DNA of 28,860 nt from a bacterium (GTDB lineage: Bacteria > Spirochaetota > UBA4802 > UBA5550): positions 1-28,860 of the forward strand of contig JAAENB010001136.1 in assembly GCA_024224995.1 (NCBI GenBank), read 5' to 3'. Positions within the stretch are counted from its first letter, which is position 1; each line of letters begins with the position of its first letter. Positions 16,169 to 23,767 of the stretch are shown in pieces. Below the pieces are notes generated by a model that saw only the letters and a list, made by a program, of their open reading frames with translations, was not told the DNA's origin and searched no databases. A program made the translations under genes and the position numbers.

Positions 16169-16852
16169 TTAATACGCCGCCTCAATCTCCCGAATAACCC
16201 CGGGCAGGGCGGAAAACTCATCCACAATCCACCTGCTCCCCTTAATCTCTTCCTGCCCCGCGTGCCCAAACGCGCAGCCGATAAAAGGGATATTATTATC
16301 ACTGGCAGCTTCCCTGTCGGTAAAACGGTCACCAATCATAATAATAAGATCATTTTTGGAGACATTGTCGATATAATATTTCACCACACCGCTTTTATTG
16401 TCAATAGCGCCGCCGGGATAGATCATGGGCTCGGAAAAGAACCTGCGAAGGTTGTGGGTATTAAGGATCGCTTCCACGTAGACGGGCAGCCCGTTGGATG
16501 CCACGAGAATGGTGTACCCATCGGAAAAAAGGGACTCCAGGGTTTTGGAAACCCCATCAAAGATAATTCCCCCGCCCTGTTCAATCATTGACACAAGGCT
16601 ATCATGCCAGGCGTCGCTTAATTCCCATTGGCCCTGTGTGCTGAGACCGGGGAAAAGCTGCTGAAATATGGCGTAAACAGGCATCCCAATAGTGGAAAGG
16701 ATCTCCTTCTGTGAAGGGATGCTTATTTTTTCGGAAGATTTTTTAACGAATTCTTTCACACCCAGCTCAAGGGCGGGAGCAACGATATCGCCGGAGTCGA
16801 AAACGGTCCCGTCAATGTCAAGAGCCAGGTATGTATTACGATTGGATGTCAT
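16169..16852 (-). CDS. HAD-superfamily hydrolase, phosphoglycolate phosphatase-like
   Basis: 227 aa. All four HAD motifs are visible: I, LALDIDGTVFDS (nucleophile Asp12, acid/base Asp14); II, LVASNG (Ser119); III, NKSGVVKYY (Lys153 or Lys158); IV, MIGDRFTDREAA (Asp175 and Asp179). The alpha-helical insert after motif I (residues about 20-95) is a C1-type cap as in phosphoglycolate phosphatase and related enzymes. It is cytoplasmic and should dephosphorylate a small metabolite; the substrate cannot be read from the sequence. It starts seven bases after the stop of the barrel protein gene and lacks a clear Shine-Dalgarno, so it is probably read through from that gene. It is tail-to-tail with the phospholipase gene. 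Confidence 0.87.
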   Translation of the reverse strand: MTSNRNTYLALDIDGTVFDSGDIVAPALELGVKEFVKKSSEKISIPSQKEILSTIGMPVYAIFQQLFPGLSTQGQWELSDAWHDSLVSMIEQGGGIIFDGVSKTLESLFSDGYTILVASNGLPVYVEAILNTHNLRRFFSEPMIYPGGAIDNKSGVVKYYIDNVSKNDLIIMIGDRFTDREAASDNNIPFIGCAFGHAGQEEIKGSRWIVDEFSALPGVIREIEAAY

Positions 16853-16859
16853 ATTTATA

Positions 16860-18056
16860 TTAAAACTTCATCCCAATGGCAACACCAGTGAAAATAAGTG
16901 ATTTTAAACTGGAACCGTCAACAAGACCGCCGTAAGAGCCGCCAACCCGGGCAAACGCGGAGCCGGAGAAATTCATTTCCAGCGCAAGACCCAGTTTTAA
17001 AGTAGGACGAATAAAATCATTGCTTTGATTGCTTGTTTTTTCATAATGAACAAAGCTAACGCCGCCTTCCACCTCAGGAACCAGGCGGAAAAAGCCTGGT
17101 AAAGGAATATTATATCCTGCTTTAAAAAGAATGGGAAGCATACGGGAGCTTTTGTATTCACCATTACCGGCAAATCCCCAATATCCGAAACCCAGGCCAA
17201 ATTCCAGGTTGTCCAGGAATATGTTTTCCATTGACGCGTAGAGTGTATTTCCGTAACCCAGGCCAAGGTAATCGGTAAAACCGCCCACAGGGATAATAAG
17301 ACCGCCCATAAGAGTAACATCAATGCCCATGCCGCCACCACCGCCGCCGCTGCCGCCGCTGAAGAGACCGAATTTGACGTCAATTTTTTCCGATTTAGCG
17401 CCAAGAGCGTTAACGGAACGGACAGCGAAGGTATGATCTCCGGAAGGATCAAGGCCGTAAACAATATATGCTGTTTTGGTAGTTTCCCCGATTATGTGGA
17501 AGTCATTTACCCGCCATTTATATATAAGATATTTTTTGATTTTACTAATGGAAGCTTCTTCCTGTGCAATACGAACATACCCTTTTTTATTGACAGAAAC
17601 ATATTCGTCACCGTCTCTTCTGAATACCTCGTACATGAGAGTAACCTGATCCGCGCCGGCAGGAGACTGCCAGAATATCTTCGCCGTAACCGTATCTTTA
17701 GGACCCGATTTCATTGAACCCCTTGCGTTTTGAGGCGGTTTCTGGTATTTTTCACTTTTCATAACAAAAGGAAGCCATTTTGTTTGCCGTGCCAGGCGGT
17801 CGAAATTGGCGCTTTTTATCATCCCAATCTTGATTTTGTATTTCCCCGATTTCAGGTTGGCAGAAAGACTGGTGGCGGCAGTAGTTCTGTCCAGAATGAT
17901 AACACCGTCATTGTTCATTACCCTGATCTTGTATCTAACTGTTTCGGGAAAAGGTTCCCAGTTAATATAAATAGCTTTTGCGAAAAGGGTGGAAGTGCAA
18001 AGTATGGTAAATAGTAGTATTATTGTTGATAATAACAATTTTTTTGTTTTGTACAT
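16860..18056 (-). CDS. Exported FN3-like protein with C-terminal outer-membrane beta-barrel
   Basis: 398 aa from the ATG at 18056, which has AGGTG seven bases upstream and begins a proper signal peptide (MYKTKKLLLSTIILLFTILC..., cleavage near TLFA). A longer in-frame start at 18164 would add 36 residues ahead of the signal and is unlikely. Residues about 27-105 and 120-228 contain two FN3-like or Ig-like strands sets (INWEPFPETVRYKIRVMN; AVRSVNALGAKSEKIDV). A glycine linker at 234-243 (GGSGGGGGG) follows. Residues about 245-398 alternate hydrophobic and polar residues with many Gly and aromatic positions and end in Lys-Phe (GVAIGMKF), typical of a small outer-membrane beta-barrel. Spirochaetes have many such proteins of unknown function. 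Confidence 0.83.
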   Translation of the reverse strand: MYKTKKLLLSTIILLFTILCTSTLFAKAIYINWEPFPETVRYKIRVMNNDGVIILDRTTAATSLSANLKSGKYKIKIGMIKSANFDRLARQTKWLPFVMKSEKYQKPPQNARGSMKSGPKDTVTAKIFWQSPAGADQVTLMYEVFRRDGDEYVSVNKKGYVRIAQEEASISKIKKYLIYKWRVNDFHIIGETTKTAYIVYGLDPSGDHTFAVRSVNALGAKSEKIDVKFGLFSGGSGGGGGGMGIDVTLMGGLIIPVGGFTDYLGLGYGNTLYASMENIFLDNLEFGLGFGYWGFAGNGEYKSSRMLPILFKAGYNIPLPGFFRLVPEVEGGVSFVHYEKTSNQSNDFIRPTLKLGLALEMNFSGSAFARVGGSYGGLVDGSSLKSLIFTGVAIGMKF

Positions 18057-18366
18057 GAGAATCACCTCGATTTTATCAATATTTAGTAGATTTAATAGAT
18101 TTTGTATCAATTTAAGTATTATTTTTTGTATAAAGCCATATGGAATCAATTTTTTTGGCTTCATGGATTTGTGTCAATTTTTTTTTAAAAATAAAATAAA
18201 ATCCGGAAGATTTTTAAAGCATTTACTATATAAGTATAATTTTTACTCCCGGGAGGGCAAATTTTTTTGGGAGAGCCTGTTTTATTTGGGACTTAATCCC
18301 TCCTAATAATTCCTTGACTATACCAGGGTTCTATAGTTAAAAGGTTTTAAAAAGAATAAGAGGGGA
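18057..18366. other. Divergent intergenic region, AT-rich
   Basis: This 310-bp gap has no credible gene of its own. On the minus strand TTGACA (18177-18172) followed after 17 bases by AAAAAT is a possible promoter for the barrel gene. Around 18249-18297 there are short GC blocks (CTCCCGGGAG) within T-rich DNA. The dyad at 18314-18337, near the pyrD side, is listed separately. Confidence 0.5.
18314..18337 (+). promoter_or_regulatory. Promoter-like element with dyad upstream of pyrD
   Basis: TTGACT (18314-18319) is a good -35. It overlaps a dyad whose arms are ACTATA (18317-18322) and TATAGT (18332-18337). A dyad inside the -35/-10 spacer is the arrangement used by MerR-type regulators, but no -10 at 17-19 bases is convincing (best TTAAAA) and no regulator gene is near. 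Confidence 0.35.
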
Positions 18367-19281
18367 ATGGGCTTGAAAAGCGGAATAAAAATAGGGACTC
18401 TTGAATTAAAGAATCCCGTAACCGTAGCATCGGGAACAGCGGGATATGGAGAAGAATTATCGAATTATGTTGATATATCCAGGCTTGGGGCTATTTTTAC
18501 CAAAGGATTGTCACTAAAGCCAAGAGCGGGCAATAAGGGAAACAGGATACTGGAAACACCGGCAGGAGTCTTAAACTCCATAGGGCTGGAAAATGTGGGC
18601 CTGGAAAAGTTCCTGGAAGAGAAGCTGCCCTTTTTAAAGGAAAAGGGGGCAACAGTAATCCCGAATATAGCAGGCCATTCCGAAGAAGAAAATGTTGAAC
18701 TTTGTAAGGTACTTTCGGCAACAGAAGGGATAGACGCCGTAGAGCTTAATGTCTCCTGTCCGAATGTAAAAGAGGGCGGCATGGCATTTGGCACGGATAT
18801 TACCGTATTCAGCCGCCTGGTGGGGAACGTGCGCAAGGCAGCAAAAGGACCGTTGATTGTGAAGCTTTCACCCAATGTCACGGATGTGGCCTTATTCGCG
18901 AAAGCAGCGGAAGACCTGGGAGCGGACGCCGTATCGGCAGTAAATACCTTCCTGGGCATGAAAATAAATACAAAGACGAAAAAGCCTCATTTTAATAATA
19001 AAGTAGCGGGCTTAAGCGGCCCGGCAATAAAACCCATGGCCCTGCGGGTAGTATACCAGATATTTCAGAAAACAAATATTCCCATCATCGGACTTGGGGG
19101 AATATCTGATTTTGAAGATATGCTGGAATTTATTATGGCAGGAGCATCAGCAATATCCGTAGGAACCATGAATATGATAGATCCCGCGGTCTCAGTCAAA
19201 CTGATCGATCAATTCGAAGAATACACAACATCGGAAAACATAAACAACATCTCCGAGCTAATCGGAATAGCGAACTCATAG
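18367..19281 (+). CDS. pyrD: Dihydroorotate dehydrogenase, class 1B catalytic subunit
   Basis: 304 aa, the usual length for PyrDB. It catalyses dihydroorotate to orotate, the fourth step of pyrimidine synthesis, with FMN. Landmarks: NPVTVASGTAGYG at the start, the FMN/substrate lysine in FTKGLSLKPR, ETPAGVLNSIGLEN, the catalytic cysteine Cys131 in NVSCPN (Cys rather than Ser marks class 1), Lys166 in IVKLSPN, and the phosphate-binding IIGLGGI and SVGTMNM blocks. Class 1B enzymes pair with the iron-sulfur subunit PyrK; no pyrK is visible here. The start is uncertain: the ATG at 18367 is only one base from AGGGG, while the in-frame TTG at 18373 has ideal spacing (seven bases). It is followed by hisC after 41 bases. 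Confidence 0.95.
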   Translation: MGLKSGIKIGTLELKNPVTVASGTAGYGEELSNYVDISRLGAIFTKGLSLKPRAGNKGNRILETPAGVLNSIGLENVGLEKFLEEKLPFLKEKGATVIPNIAGHSEEENVELCKVLSATEGIDAVELNVSCPNVKEGGMAFGTDITVFSRLVGNVRKAAKGPLIVKLSPNVTDVALFAKAAEDLGADAVSAVNTFLGMKINTKTKKPHFNNKVAGLSGPAIKPMALRVVYQIFQKTNIPIIGLGGISDFEDMLEFIMAGASAISVGTMNMIDPAVSVKLIDQFEEYTTSENINNISELIGIANS

Positions 19282-19322
19282 AGGCCCGTACGGGTTACGA
19301 AGGGTTATATCAAGGAAAAAAC

Positions 19323-20378
19323 ATGAAATACTGGAACAGTACACTAAAAAATATGACCGAATACATCCCCGGAGAGCAGCCTGAGGATCTTGATGAATTT
19401 ATCAAACTGAATACAAATGAAAACCCCTTTCCGCCTTCGGAACAGGTTCTGGAATCGATACGAAAAGCGGCAAACCGGTCATTAAAGCGCTATCCCGATG
19501 CCTCGTCAAAAGAGGTGCGGGAGATTTTTGCCGCAGATAACGGCCTGTCTCCGGATAATGTGTTTGTAGCGAACGGATCGGACGAGATTTTTACGCTCAT
19601 TTTCCGGGGTTTTATTGAACCCGGCGGCCTGGCAGCCTTTCCCTATCCGTCATATTCTTTGTATGATACGCTGGCCGAAGCAAACGGAATATCTTTTAAG
19701 AAAATAGATCTTAATAGTGATTTTACTTTTAATATGGCAGCTTTTTTAAAAAAGAAGTATAACCTGGTAATAATCGCCAGTCCCAATAATCCAACCGGGA
19801 CCTGGTGCGAGTTAAGTGAGATAAAGAAATTCCTGGGCAAATTTACCGGTCTCCTTGTCGTGGATGAGGCATATATCGATTTTTACGGCGAATCAGCCGT
19901 ATCCCTGGTTAAAGAGTTCGACAATTTGATCGTAACCCGGTCTTTTTCAAAGTCCTATTCCCTGGCAGGGCTTCGAATAGGGATCGCCATTGCCTGTAAG
20001 GAAATTATAGACGGTTTTTTAAAGATAAAAGATTCGTATAATGTGGATTCACTGGCCCTTGCCGGAGCAAAAGCAGCGCTTCTTGACAAAAAGGGTTTTG
20101 ATTATAATAAACGCATGACCGTAAGCAACAAGGAATATCTTGAAGAGCGCCTGGAAGGGTATGATTTTACTATTATACCATCAAGGGCGAATTTTCTTTT
20201 TGTGAAGCACGCGACTGTCTCTTCCGAAGATATTTACACAAAGCTGAAGGAAAAAAAGGTGCTGGTCCGCTATTTTAAAGGCCCGGTTCAGTCGGACTAT
20301 GTGCGAATATCCGTGGGAACAATGCAGGAGATAAAGGTTCTCTGCAAAGAGCTTGAAGCTATAGTAGAAGCAGGATAG
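19323..20378 (+). CDS. hisC: Histidinol-phosphate aminotransferase
   Basis: 351 aa, normal for HisC. It is a PLP enzyme converting imidazole acetol phosphate plus glutamate to histidinol phosphate in histidine synthesis. Fold-type I landmarks: KLNTNENPFPPS at the start, RYPDASSKEVR, FVANGSDEIF, ASPNNPTG (Asn155 region), VVDEAYIDF (Asp181, Tyr184), the PLP-binding Lys210 in SFSKSYSLAGLRIG, and the C-terminal RYF-x-G-P / VRISVGT arginine. AAGGA lies seven bases before the ATG. It probably shares a transcript with pyrD, an odd pairing since no other his or pyr genes are present. Its last 20 bases overlap, tail to tail, the lipoprotein gene on the other strand. Close relatives of HisC may use other aromatic or phosphorylated substrates, but the motif set fits HisC best. 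Confidence 0.93.
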   Translation: MKYWNSTLKNMTEYIPGEQPEDLDEFIKLNTNENPFPPSEQVLESIRKAANRSLKRYPDASSKEVREIFAADNGLSPDNVFVANGSDEIFTLIFRGFIEPGGLAAFPYPSYSLYDTLAEANGISFKKIDLNSDFTFNMAAFLKKKYNLVIIASPNNPTGTWCELSEIKKFLGKFTGLLVVDEAYIDFYGESAVSLVKEFDNLIVTRSFSKSYSLAGLRIGIAIACKEIIDGFLKIKDSYNVDSLALAGAKAALLDKKGFDYNKRMTVSNKEYLEERLEGYDFTIIPSRANFLFVKHATVSSEDIYTKLKEKKVLVRYFKGPVQSDYVRISVGTMQEIKVLCKELEAIVEAG

Positions 20379-20994
20379 TTTTTCCCGAAGTGTCGGTAAT
20401 GGTACTTATCTGAACGAGTTCGTTCAGAGTAAGTTTGTTTTTTTCGAACTGGAGCACATCATTTTCCCGTATCCACATGTTGATGAGCTCTTCCCGGCCG
20501 CTGTTTTTCCATTTAAAGCCAATAACCATGCCAATGACTTCTTTTTCGTCGAAAATAGTTTTACAGGAGTTTATTGTGGTGATAATATCTTTAATGTGTT
20601 CTTTTAAAAGAGCAAGAGCTACCTGTGAATATTGTTCGTTATACTGTTTCTGTATTTCAATATCCAGGCCCAGGTAGAGGTTTTCTTTGTTATCGGTTTT
20701 ATTGTCGAAGTAGAAACCCACGCTTTTATTGGCAATAATCAGTTTTTTGTTTTCCGAAATATCCTCGGCAATACTGATGAGATATTTATGATATTTGCCG
20801 TGGTATATTTTACCGTTGCTGGTATAGTCGTTTATGTTTACCAGGAGATTGGCGTATTTATCTTTTTTTTCAACGGAATATTGTTTAAGAATGGCTTTTT
20901 CTCTTTCCTCCCGGACCGACTTTGAGCCGCAGGTGGAAAGACAAAGAATAATAACAATAAGTATGCTTTTTGATATATTGGTATGGAATTTCAC
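20359..20994 (-). CDS. Small lipoprotein of unknown function
   Basis: 211 aa from a GTG at 20994, with AGAGG eight to nine bases upstream. The signal peptide ends LCLSTC (Cys23). Mature sequence is mixed alpha/beta and charged, with no motif I recognise; blocks such as YANLLVNINDYTSNGKIYHGKYHKY, YLGLDIEIQKQYNEQYSQVALALL and GMVIGFKWKNSGREELINMWI suggest an alpha-beta domain. Its 3' end overlaps hisC by 20 bases on the opposite strand. Upstream lies a leader of about 295 bases that contains the inverted repeat 21012-21157 and starts at a good promoter (21296-21323), so expression may depend on that structure. Confidence 0.8.
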   Translation of the reverse strand: MKFHTNISKSILIVIILCLSTCGSKSVREEREKAILKQYSVEKKDKYANLLVNINDYTSNGKIYHGKYHKYLISIAEDISENKKLIIANKSVGFYFDNKTDNKENLYLGLDIEIQKQYNEQYSQVALALLKEHIKDIITTINSCKTIFDEKEVIGMVIGFKWKNSGREELINMWIRENDVLQFEKNKLTLNELVQISTITDTSGKTILLLL

Positions 20995-21011
20995 CGGTAT
21001 TGCCTCTCTTA

Positions 21012-21157
21012 AGAAACTAAATTTTGCATGTGCGCGGGCCTGGAAGTAGTATGAACTCTTTGGATTGCTGCGGAACTCGCTTTGCTCAAACAGTCCTCAC
21101 AACCCAAAGAGCCCATACTACTTCCAGGCCAGATGCAGATCGCAAAATTTAGTTTCT
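21012..21157. repeat. 146-bp imperfect inverted repeat (long hairpin element)
   Basis: The left arm 21012-21063 and right arm 21104-21157 are complementary in three blocks: 16 bp at the ends (AGAAACTAAATTTTGC), 17 bp in the middle (GGCCTGGAAGTAGTATG) and 8 bp at the tip (CTCTTTGG). The blocks are separated by mismatched segments. The 40-base loop includes GCTGCGGAACTCGC and GCTCAAACAGTC, a phrase I have seen in bacterial intergenic hairpins. It lies in the presumed leader of the minus-strand lipoprotein. No gene is inside. Confidence 0.85.
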
Positions 21158-21208
21158 AACGTATTTTTTCCCCGGGAGACAGAGCAGAGCCCCGTGCTAA
21201 ATCCCCGG

Positions 21209-21254
21209 CAGAAACCGACCCGTTTCTGATCTATATTTTCCCGGCTCCGCCGGG
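21209..21254. repeat. Two small hairpins
   Basis: CAGAAAC (21209-21215) pairs with GTTTCTG (21222-21228); CCCGG (21240-21244) pairs with CCGGG (21250-21254). They lie downstream of the lipoprotein ending at 21336 and inside the transcript expected from the minus promoter at 21296-21323. No U-tract follows. Confidence 0.4.
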
Positions 21255-21295
21255 TCCGCACTCTCAAGTTATTATATTTGATTGTACAGGTAAGA

Positions 21296-21323
21296 AGTAT
21301 ACCGGTTAATCATAATCTGTCAA
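21296..21323 (-). promoter_or_regulatory. Strong sigma70-type promoter, minus strand
   Basis: On the minus strand TTGACA (21323-21318), a 16-base spacer and TATACT (21301-21296). That is 6/6 and 5/6 to consensus. Transcription would start near 21289 and run through the inverted repeat 21012-21157 into the lipoprotein gene that starts at 20994. Confidence 0.65.
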
Positions 21324-21335
21324 GCATGAAAAGGG

Positions 21336-21746
21336 CTAGCGCATGTGTTCTTTTATGGCAGCAGCGAAATTATTGAGGATATCGGTTTTATCTTTTCCTT
21401 CGGCAGTGATAAAAAGCACGTCCTGTACTTTATTGTTTGCCTTAATTTTTAAAATGGCTTTAATTCCGCCGTCTTTGTACGAGACGGTCATAACGTCGTC
21501 TTCGGTATATTTGAGTAATTCAATGCCAGAAGAATAATAATAAATGCTGATATCAATAGTAATGTTCTCTTTTCCCGGGGAGGGGGCCGGTGATACGGGC
21601 GGCAGCAGGGATCGAATATCCTGTTCCGTTATGCCGCCATTTTCCGGCAGGCCGATATCCAGCTTGCTATAGCTTCCAAAAGTGGAGGCGCATGAGTAAA
21701 AAAGGGACAAAGAGAGAAAAATGAGCAATAATTGCTTGCGTATCAT
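21336..21746 (-). CDS. Small lipoprotein of unknown function
   Basis: 136 aa. The signal peptide ends LFYSC (Cys19). A Pro-rich stretch (PPVSPAPSPG) leads into a short alpha/beta domain (ITIDISIYYYSSGIELLKYTEDDVMTVSYKDGG, then KIKANNKVQDVLFITAEGKDKTDILNNFAAAIKEHM). No catalytic motif is visible. The ATG at 21746 has no clear Shine-Dalgarno. It is divergent from the membrane protein gene at 21880 and lies upstream of, but is probably transcribed separately from, the other small lipoprotein, since a good promoter lies between them. Such small envelope lipoproteins are common in diderms and cannot be assigned further from sequence. Confidence 0.8.
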   Translation of the reverse strand: MIRKQLLLIFLSLSLFYSCASTFGSYSKLDIGLPENGGITEQDIRSLLPPVSPAPSPGKENITIDISIYYYSSGIELLKYTEDDVMTVSYKDGGIKAILKIKANNKVQDVLFITAEGKDKTDILNNFAAAIKEHMR

Positions 21747-21815
21747 AATTAATTTACTCTAAATTTAAGCCCCGTGATTTCAATGATTTTTTATTTGCAA
21801 AAAAGAAAAATGTAT

Positions 21816-21843
21816 TTGAAAAGAGATACCGACAATATATATA
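21816..21843 (+). promoter_or_regulatory. Candidate promoter containing a (TA)6 run
   Basis: TTGAAA (21816-21821) is followed after 16 bases by TATATA (21838-21843). The -10 sits in a (TA)6 run (21836-21847), so the -10 could slide to 18 bases. It faces the gene at 21880. Confidence 0.5.
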
Positions 21844-21879
21844 TATAAAAAGCCGAAATCGTAGAGGAAAGAGCACTGT

Positions 21880-22323
21880 ATGAACGAGATTCTTATTGCA
21901 CGATCAATACTTATTTTTATGTTTTTCTGGGCCATTGGCATTGTTTTACTCTGGTTCCGTCCCCGGATTGAGATATTCTGGAAAATAGTTGCCACGCTTA
22001 TCCTTGCCCTGTATGCCTGGTTTTTTATTGATGAGATCCTTAAAGGATTTGATGCCTTTTTAGCGGGCTGGTATGTTCATTTACTCGATTTTGTTATTGA
22101 GTTCCTGACCCTGGTTTTTATGTGCCTCTTTTTTATCTGGCCAATATCGTTGATGCTTATTTTTTACAAGGTTGATGACATTGGATCGGAACGGCTGCTG
22201 AAATTTATCAGCGTCCTGACACTTGTTCTCTGGATACTGTTTATTCTGTATTATTATTATAACAGCGGTATTGATAAATTTTTGTTTGAAAAACTGAGAA
22301 GATTGATCCCAAATGCGCAATAA
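21880..22323 (+). CDS. Small integral membrane protein
   Basis: 147 aa, dominated by four hydrophobic segments at about residues 7-26, 33-50, 67-92 and 108-125, joined by short charged loops (RPRIE, DEILKG, DDIGSERLLK). The C-terminus (KFLFEKLRRLIPNAQ) is basic and probably cytoplasmic. No family motif is apparent. GAGGAAAG upstream of the ATG is a usable ribosome site. Its last 11 bases overlap the start of the TPR gene in another frame, so the two are translationally coupled and probably work together at the inner membrane. Confidence 0.82.
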   Translation: MNEILIARSILIFMFFWAIGIVLLWFRPRIEIFWKIVATLILALYAWFFIDEILKGFDAFLAGWYVHLLDFVIEFLTLVFMCLFFIWPISLMLIFYKVDDIGSERLLKFISVLTLVLWILFILYYYYNSGIDKFLFEKLRRLIPNAQ

Positions 22324-22849
22324 AAAACTTGTTTGTTTATTTCTTCTTTGTATCCACTTAAGCGCGGTCTTTTTTCCTGTTGAGAGCCTGGTTTCTCGCG
22401 AGGGTTCAACAGCGCTGTACAAAAAAGGGGAACAACTGGCACTGCGGGGAAAGATCGATGAATCCATTCGGGTTTTTAAGCAGGTAGTTGAACTAAGTCC
22501 TTACTACTGCCTGGGGCATTATGGCCTGGGCAAAGCATATTTATATAAAGAAGGATTTCTTGAGGACGCAGTAAAGCATCTCAAGCGTTCAGTGCGGCTG
22601 GACCGCGAATTTGCCCCGGGATATTTTTATCTTGGCATGGCCCATTTTTTATCCGAAGAATACCGTTATGCCATTCCCGCGTTAAAACAGGCATATCATG
22701 GGGATAGTACAATTCTTGAAGCGCTCTATAACCTCAGCGTAATCTATGATATCATTCATAAAAAACTCCAGGCAAAGTTATATTTGCGGAAATATCTTCT
22801 GGAAAAGGAAAGAGAGGAAGACGATGACGCTCCCCTTTTTGATTATTGA
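22313..22849 (+). CDS. Exported TPR-repeat protein
   Basis: 178 aa. The first 25 residues (MRNKKLVCLFLLCIHLSAVF...) form a signal peptide or N-terminal anchor. Residues about 33-170 are three to four tetratricopeptide repeats: ALYKKGEQLALRGKIDESIRVFKQVVELSP, GHYGLGKAYLYKEGFLEDAVKHLKRSVRLDRE, GYFYLGMAHFLSEEYRYAIPALKQA and ALYNLSVIYDIIHKKLQAKLYLRKYL, each with the G/Y/A spacing of the fold. It ends in an acidic tail (EREEDDDAP). TPR proteins are docking scaffolds, and the coupled membrane protein just upstream is the obvious candidate partner. The stop is immediately followed by the 23-bp perfect stem at 22850. Confidence 0.88.
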   Translation: MRNKKLVCLFLLCIHLSAVFFPVESLVSREGSTALYKKGEQLALRGKIDESIRVFKQVVELSPYYCLGHYGLGKAYLYKEGFLEDAVKHLKRSVRLDREFAPGYFYLGMAHFLSEEYRYAIPALKQAYHGDSTILEALYNLSVIYDIIHKKLQAKLYLRKYLLEKEREEDDDAPLFDY

Positions 22850-22898
22850 GATGTGATGACCTCAGAGCTCTTTATAAGAGCTCTGAGGTCATCACATC
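22850..22898. terminator. Perfect 23-bp stem-loop between convergent stops, bidirectional terminator
   Basis: Arms 22850-22872 and 22876-22898 are exactly complementary around a TAT loop; the core is CCTCAGAGCTCTT. It fills the whole gap between the TPR stop (22847-22849) and the stop of the ADP-ribosylglycohydrolase (22898-22900). No U-tract follows. A diverged copy in opposite orientation lies at 23973-24001. Confidence 0.75.
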
Positions 22899-23767
22899 TA
22901 TGTCCAGTTTTGAACAATTTTATCAATGAGATCGTTAATTCCAAGGGTATTGTATTTTTCCAGCCAATCTTCCGGAATTATTCCCGGTCCTTTTAGCGCG
23001 CCAAGAATATTTCCGGTCATTGAACAGGTTGTATCCGTATCTCCGCCTATGGAAATGAGCTCTTCAATTATGGATTTAAAATCCTGATGATTAATTTTTT
23101 GTGCCGCGAAAATTGAAACCGGTACTGAGTCCACGACAAATCCTGAAGGTTTGCATTTTTGCCCTATCTCGCTTATGGTCCGGACATTTAATTCCATTAT
23201 TTCAATCATGCGGTCTTTTACCCGGGTATCGGGAAGTTTATTGATAACCATATCCATGAGATTGTTTTCTCCAGTCCAGGTTCCGTTTATGGCGAATAAA
23301 ACCGCATGGTAAATAGCCAGAGCTCCGGAGTATGCTTCATCGTTCTTGTGGGTAATGGAACAGGTATCTTTTATCGTTCTTTTATCAACATTATTTTTGA
23401 AGGCAAGAGGAGCTATGCGCATTGCTGCCCCGTTCCCGGCAGCGTACTCCCCGGTGCGGCCAACCAGTGCCCAGTGTCCGCCCAGCTGCAGCTCCCGTAG
23501 TGCTTTTAAAGTAGCGGAACCCAGGCCCGTGAGTTTTCCCCGGTTGAACCAGTGGACAAACCGCTCTGCGATTTTTTCAGGACTGATATTATCGGCATTA
23601 TAAATAGCTTCCGCTGTTGCCAGGGTCAGCTGGGTGTCGTCGGAGATGGTCCAGTTGAAGTTATGGTCTATTTGTCCGCTAAGATTCGTTCCTTCGTAGC
23701 GGCTTCCTATGGCGTCGCCAATTGCTCCGCAGATGAGACATGCCCTGAGGCGTTCTTTGAATGTCAT
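22898..23767 (-). CDS. ADP-ribosylglycohydrolase family protein
   Basis: 289 aa, close to the family norm (DraG/ARH-like, PF03747). Landmarks: CGAIGDAIGSRYEG at the N-terminus, the first metal site SDDTQLTLA (Asp43, Asp44, Thr45), AAGNGAAMRIAP, and the second metal site SIGGDTDTTCSMTGNILGA (Asp243, Asp245, Thr246). These residues coordinate the two Mg2+ ions used to remove ADP-ribose from proteins, nucleic acids or small molecules. It is cytoplasmic. The ATG overlaps the stop of a 37-codon gene (ATGA), so the two are coupled. Its substrate is unknown; no ADP-ribosyltransferase toxin or dinitrogenase regulator is visible in the window. The unit is bracketed by related palindromes at 22850-22898 and 23973-24001. 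Confidence 0.93.
   Translation of the reverse strand: MTFKERLRACLICGAIGDAIGSRYEGTNLSGQIDHNFNWTISDDTQLTLATAEAIYNADNISPEKIAERFVHWFNRGKLTGLGSATLKALRELQLGGHWALVGRTGEYAAGNGAAMRIAPLAFKNNVDKRTIKDTCSITHKNDEAYSGALAIYHAVLFAINGTWTGENNLMDMVINKLPDTRVKDRMIEIMELNVRTISEIGQKCKPSGFVVDSVPVSIFAAQKINHQDFKSIIEELISIGGDTDTTCSMTGNILGALKGPGIIPEDWLEKYNTLGINDLIDKIVQNWT

Noticed and set aside
18057..18164. A 36-residue N-terminal extension of the barrel protein
   Set aside because: The internal ATG at 18056 has a good ribosome site and begins the signal peptide.
6092..21018. CTCTTAAGAAACT shared by 6092-6104 and 21006-21018, each just before a repeat element
   Set aside because: A 13-base match in AT-rich DNA is too short to support a shared insertion boundary without more copies.
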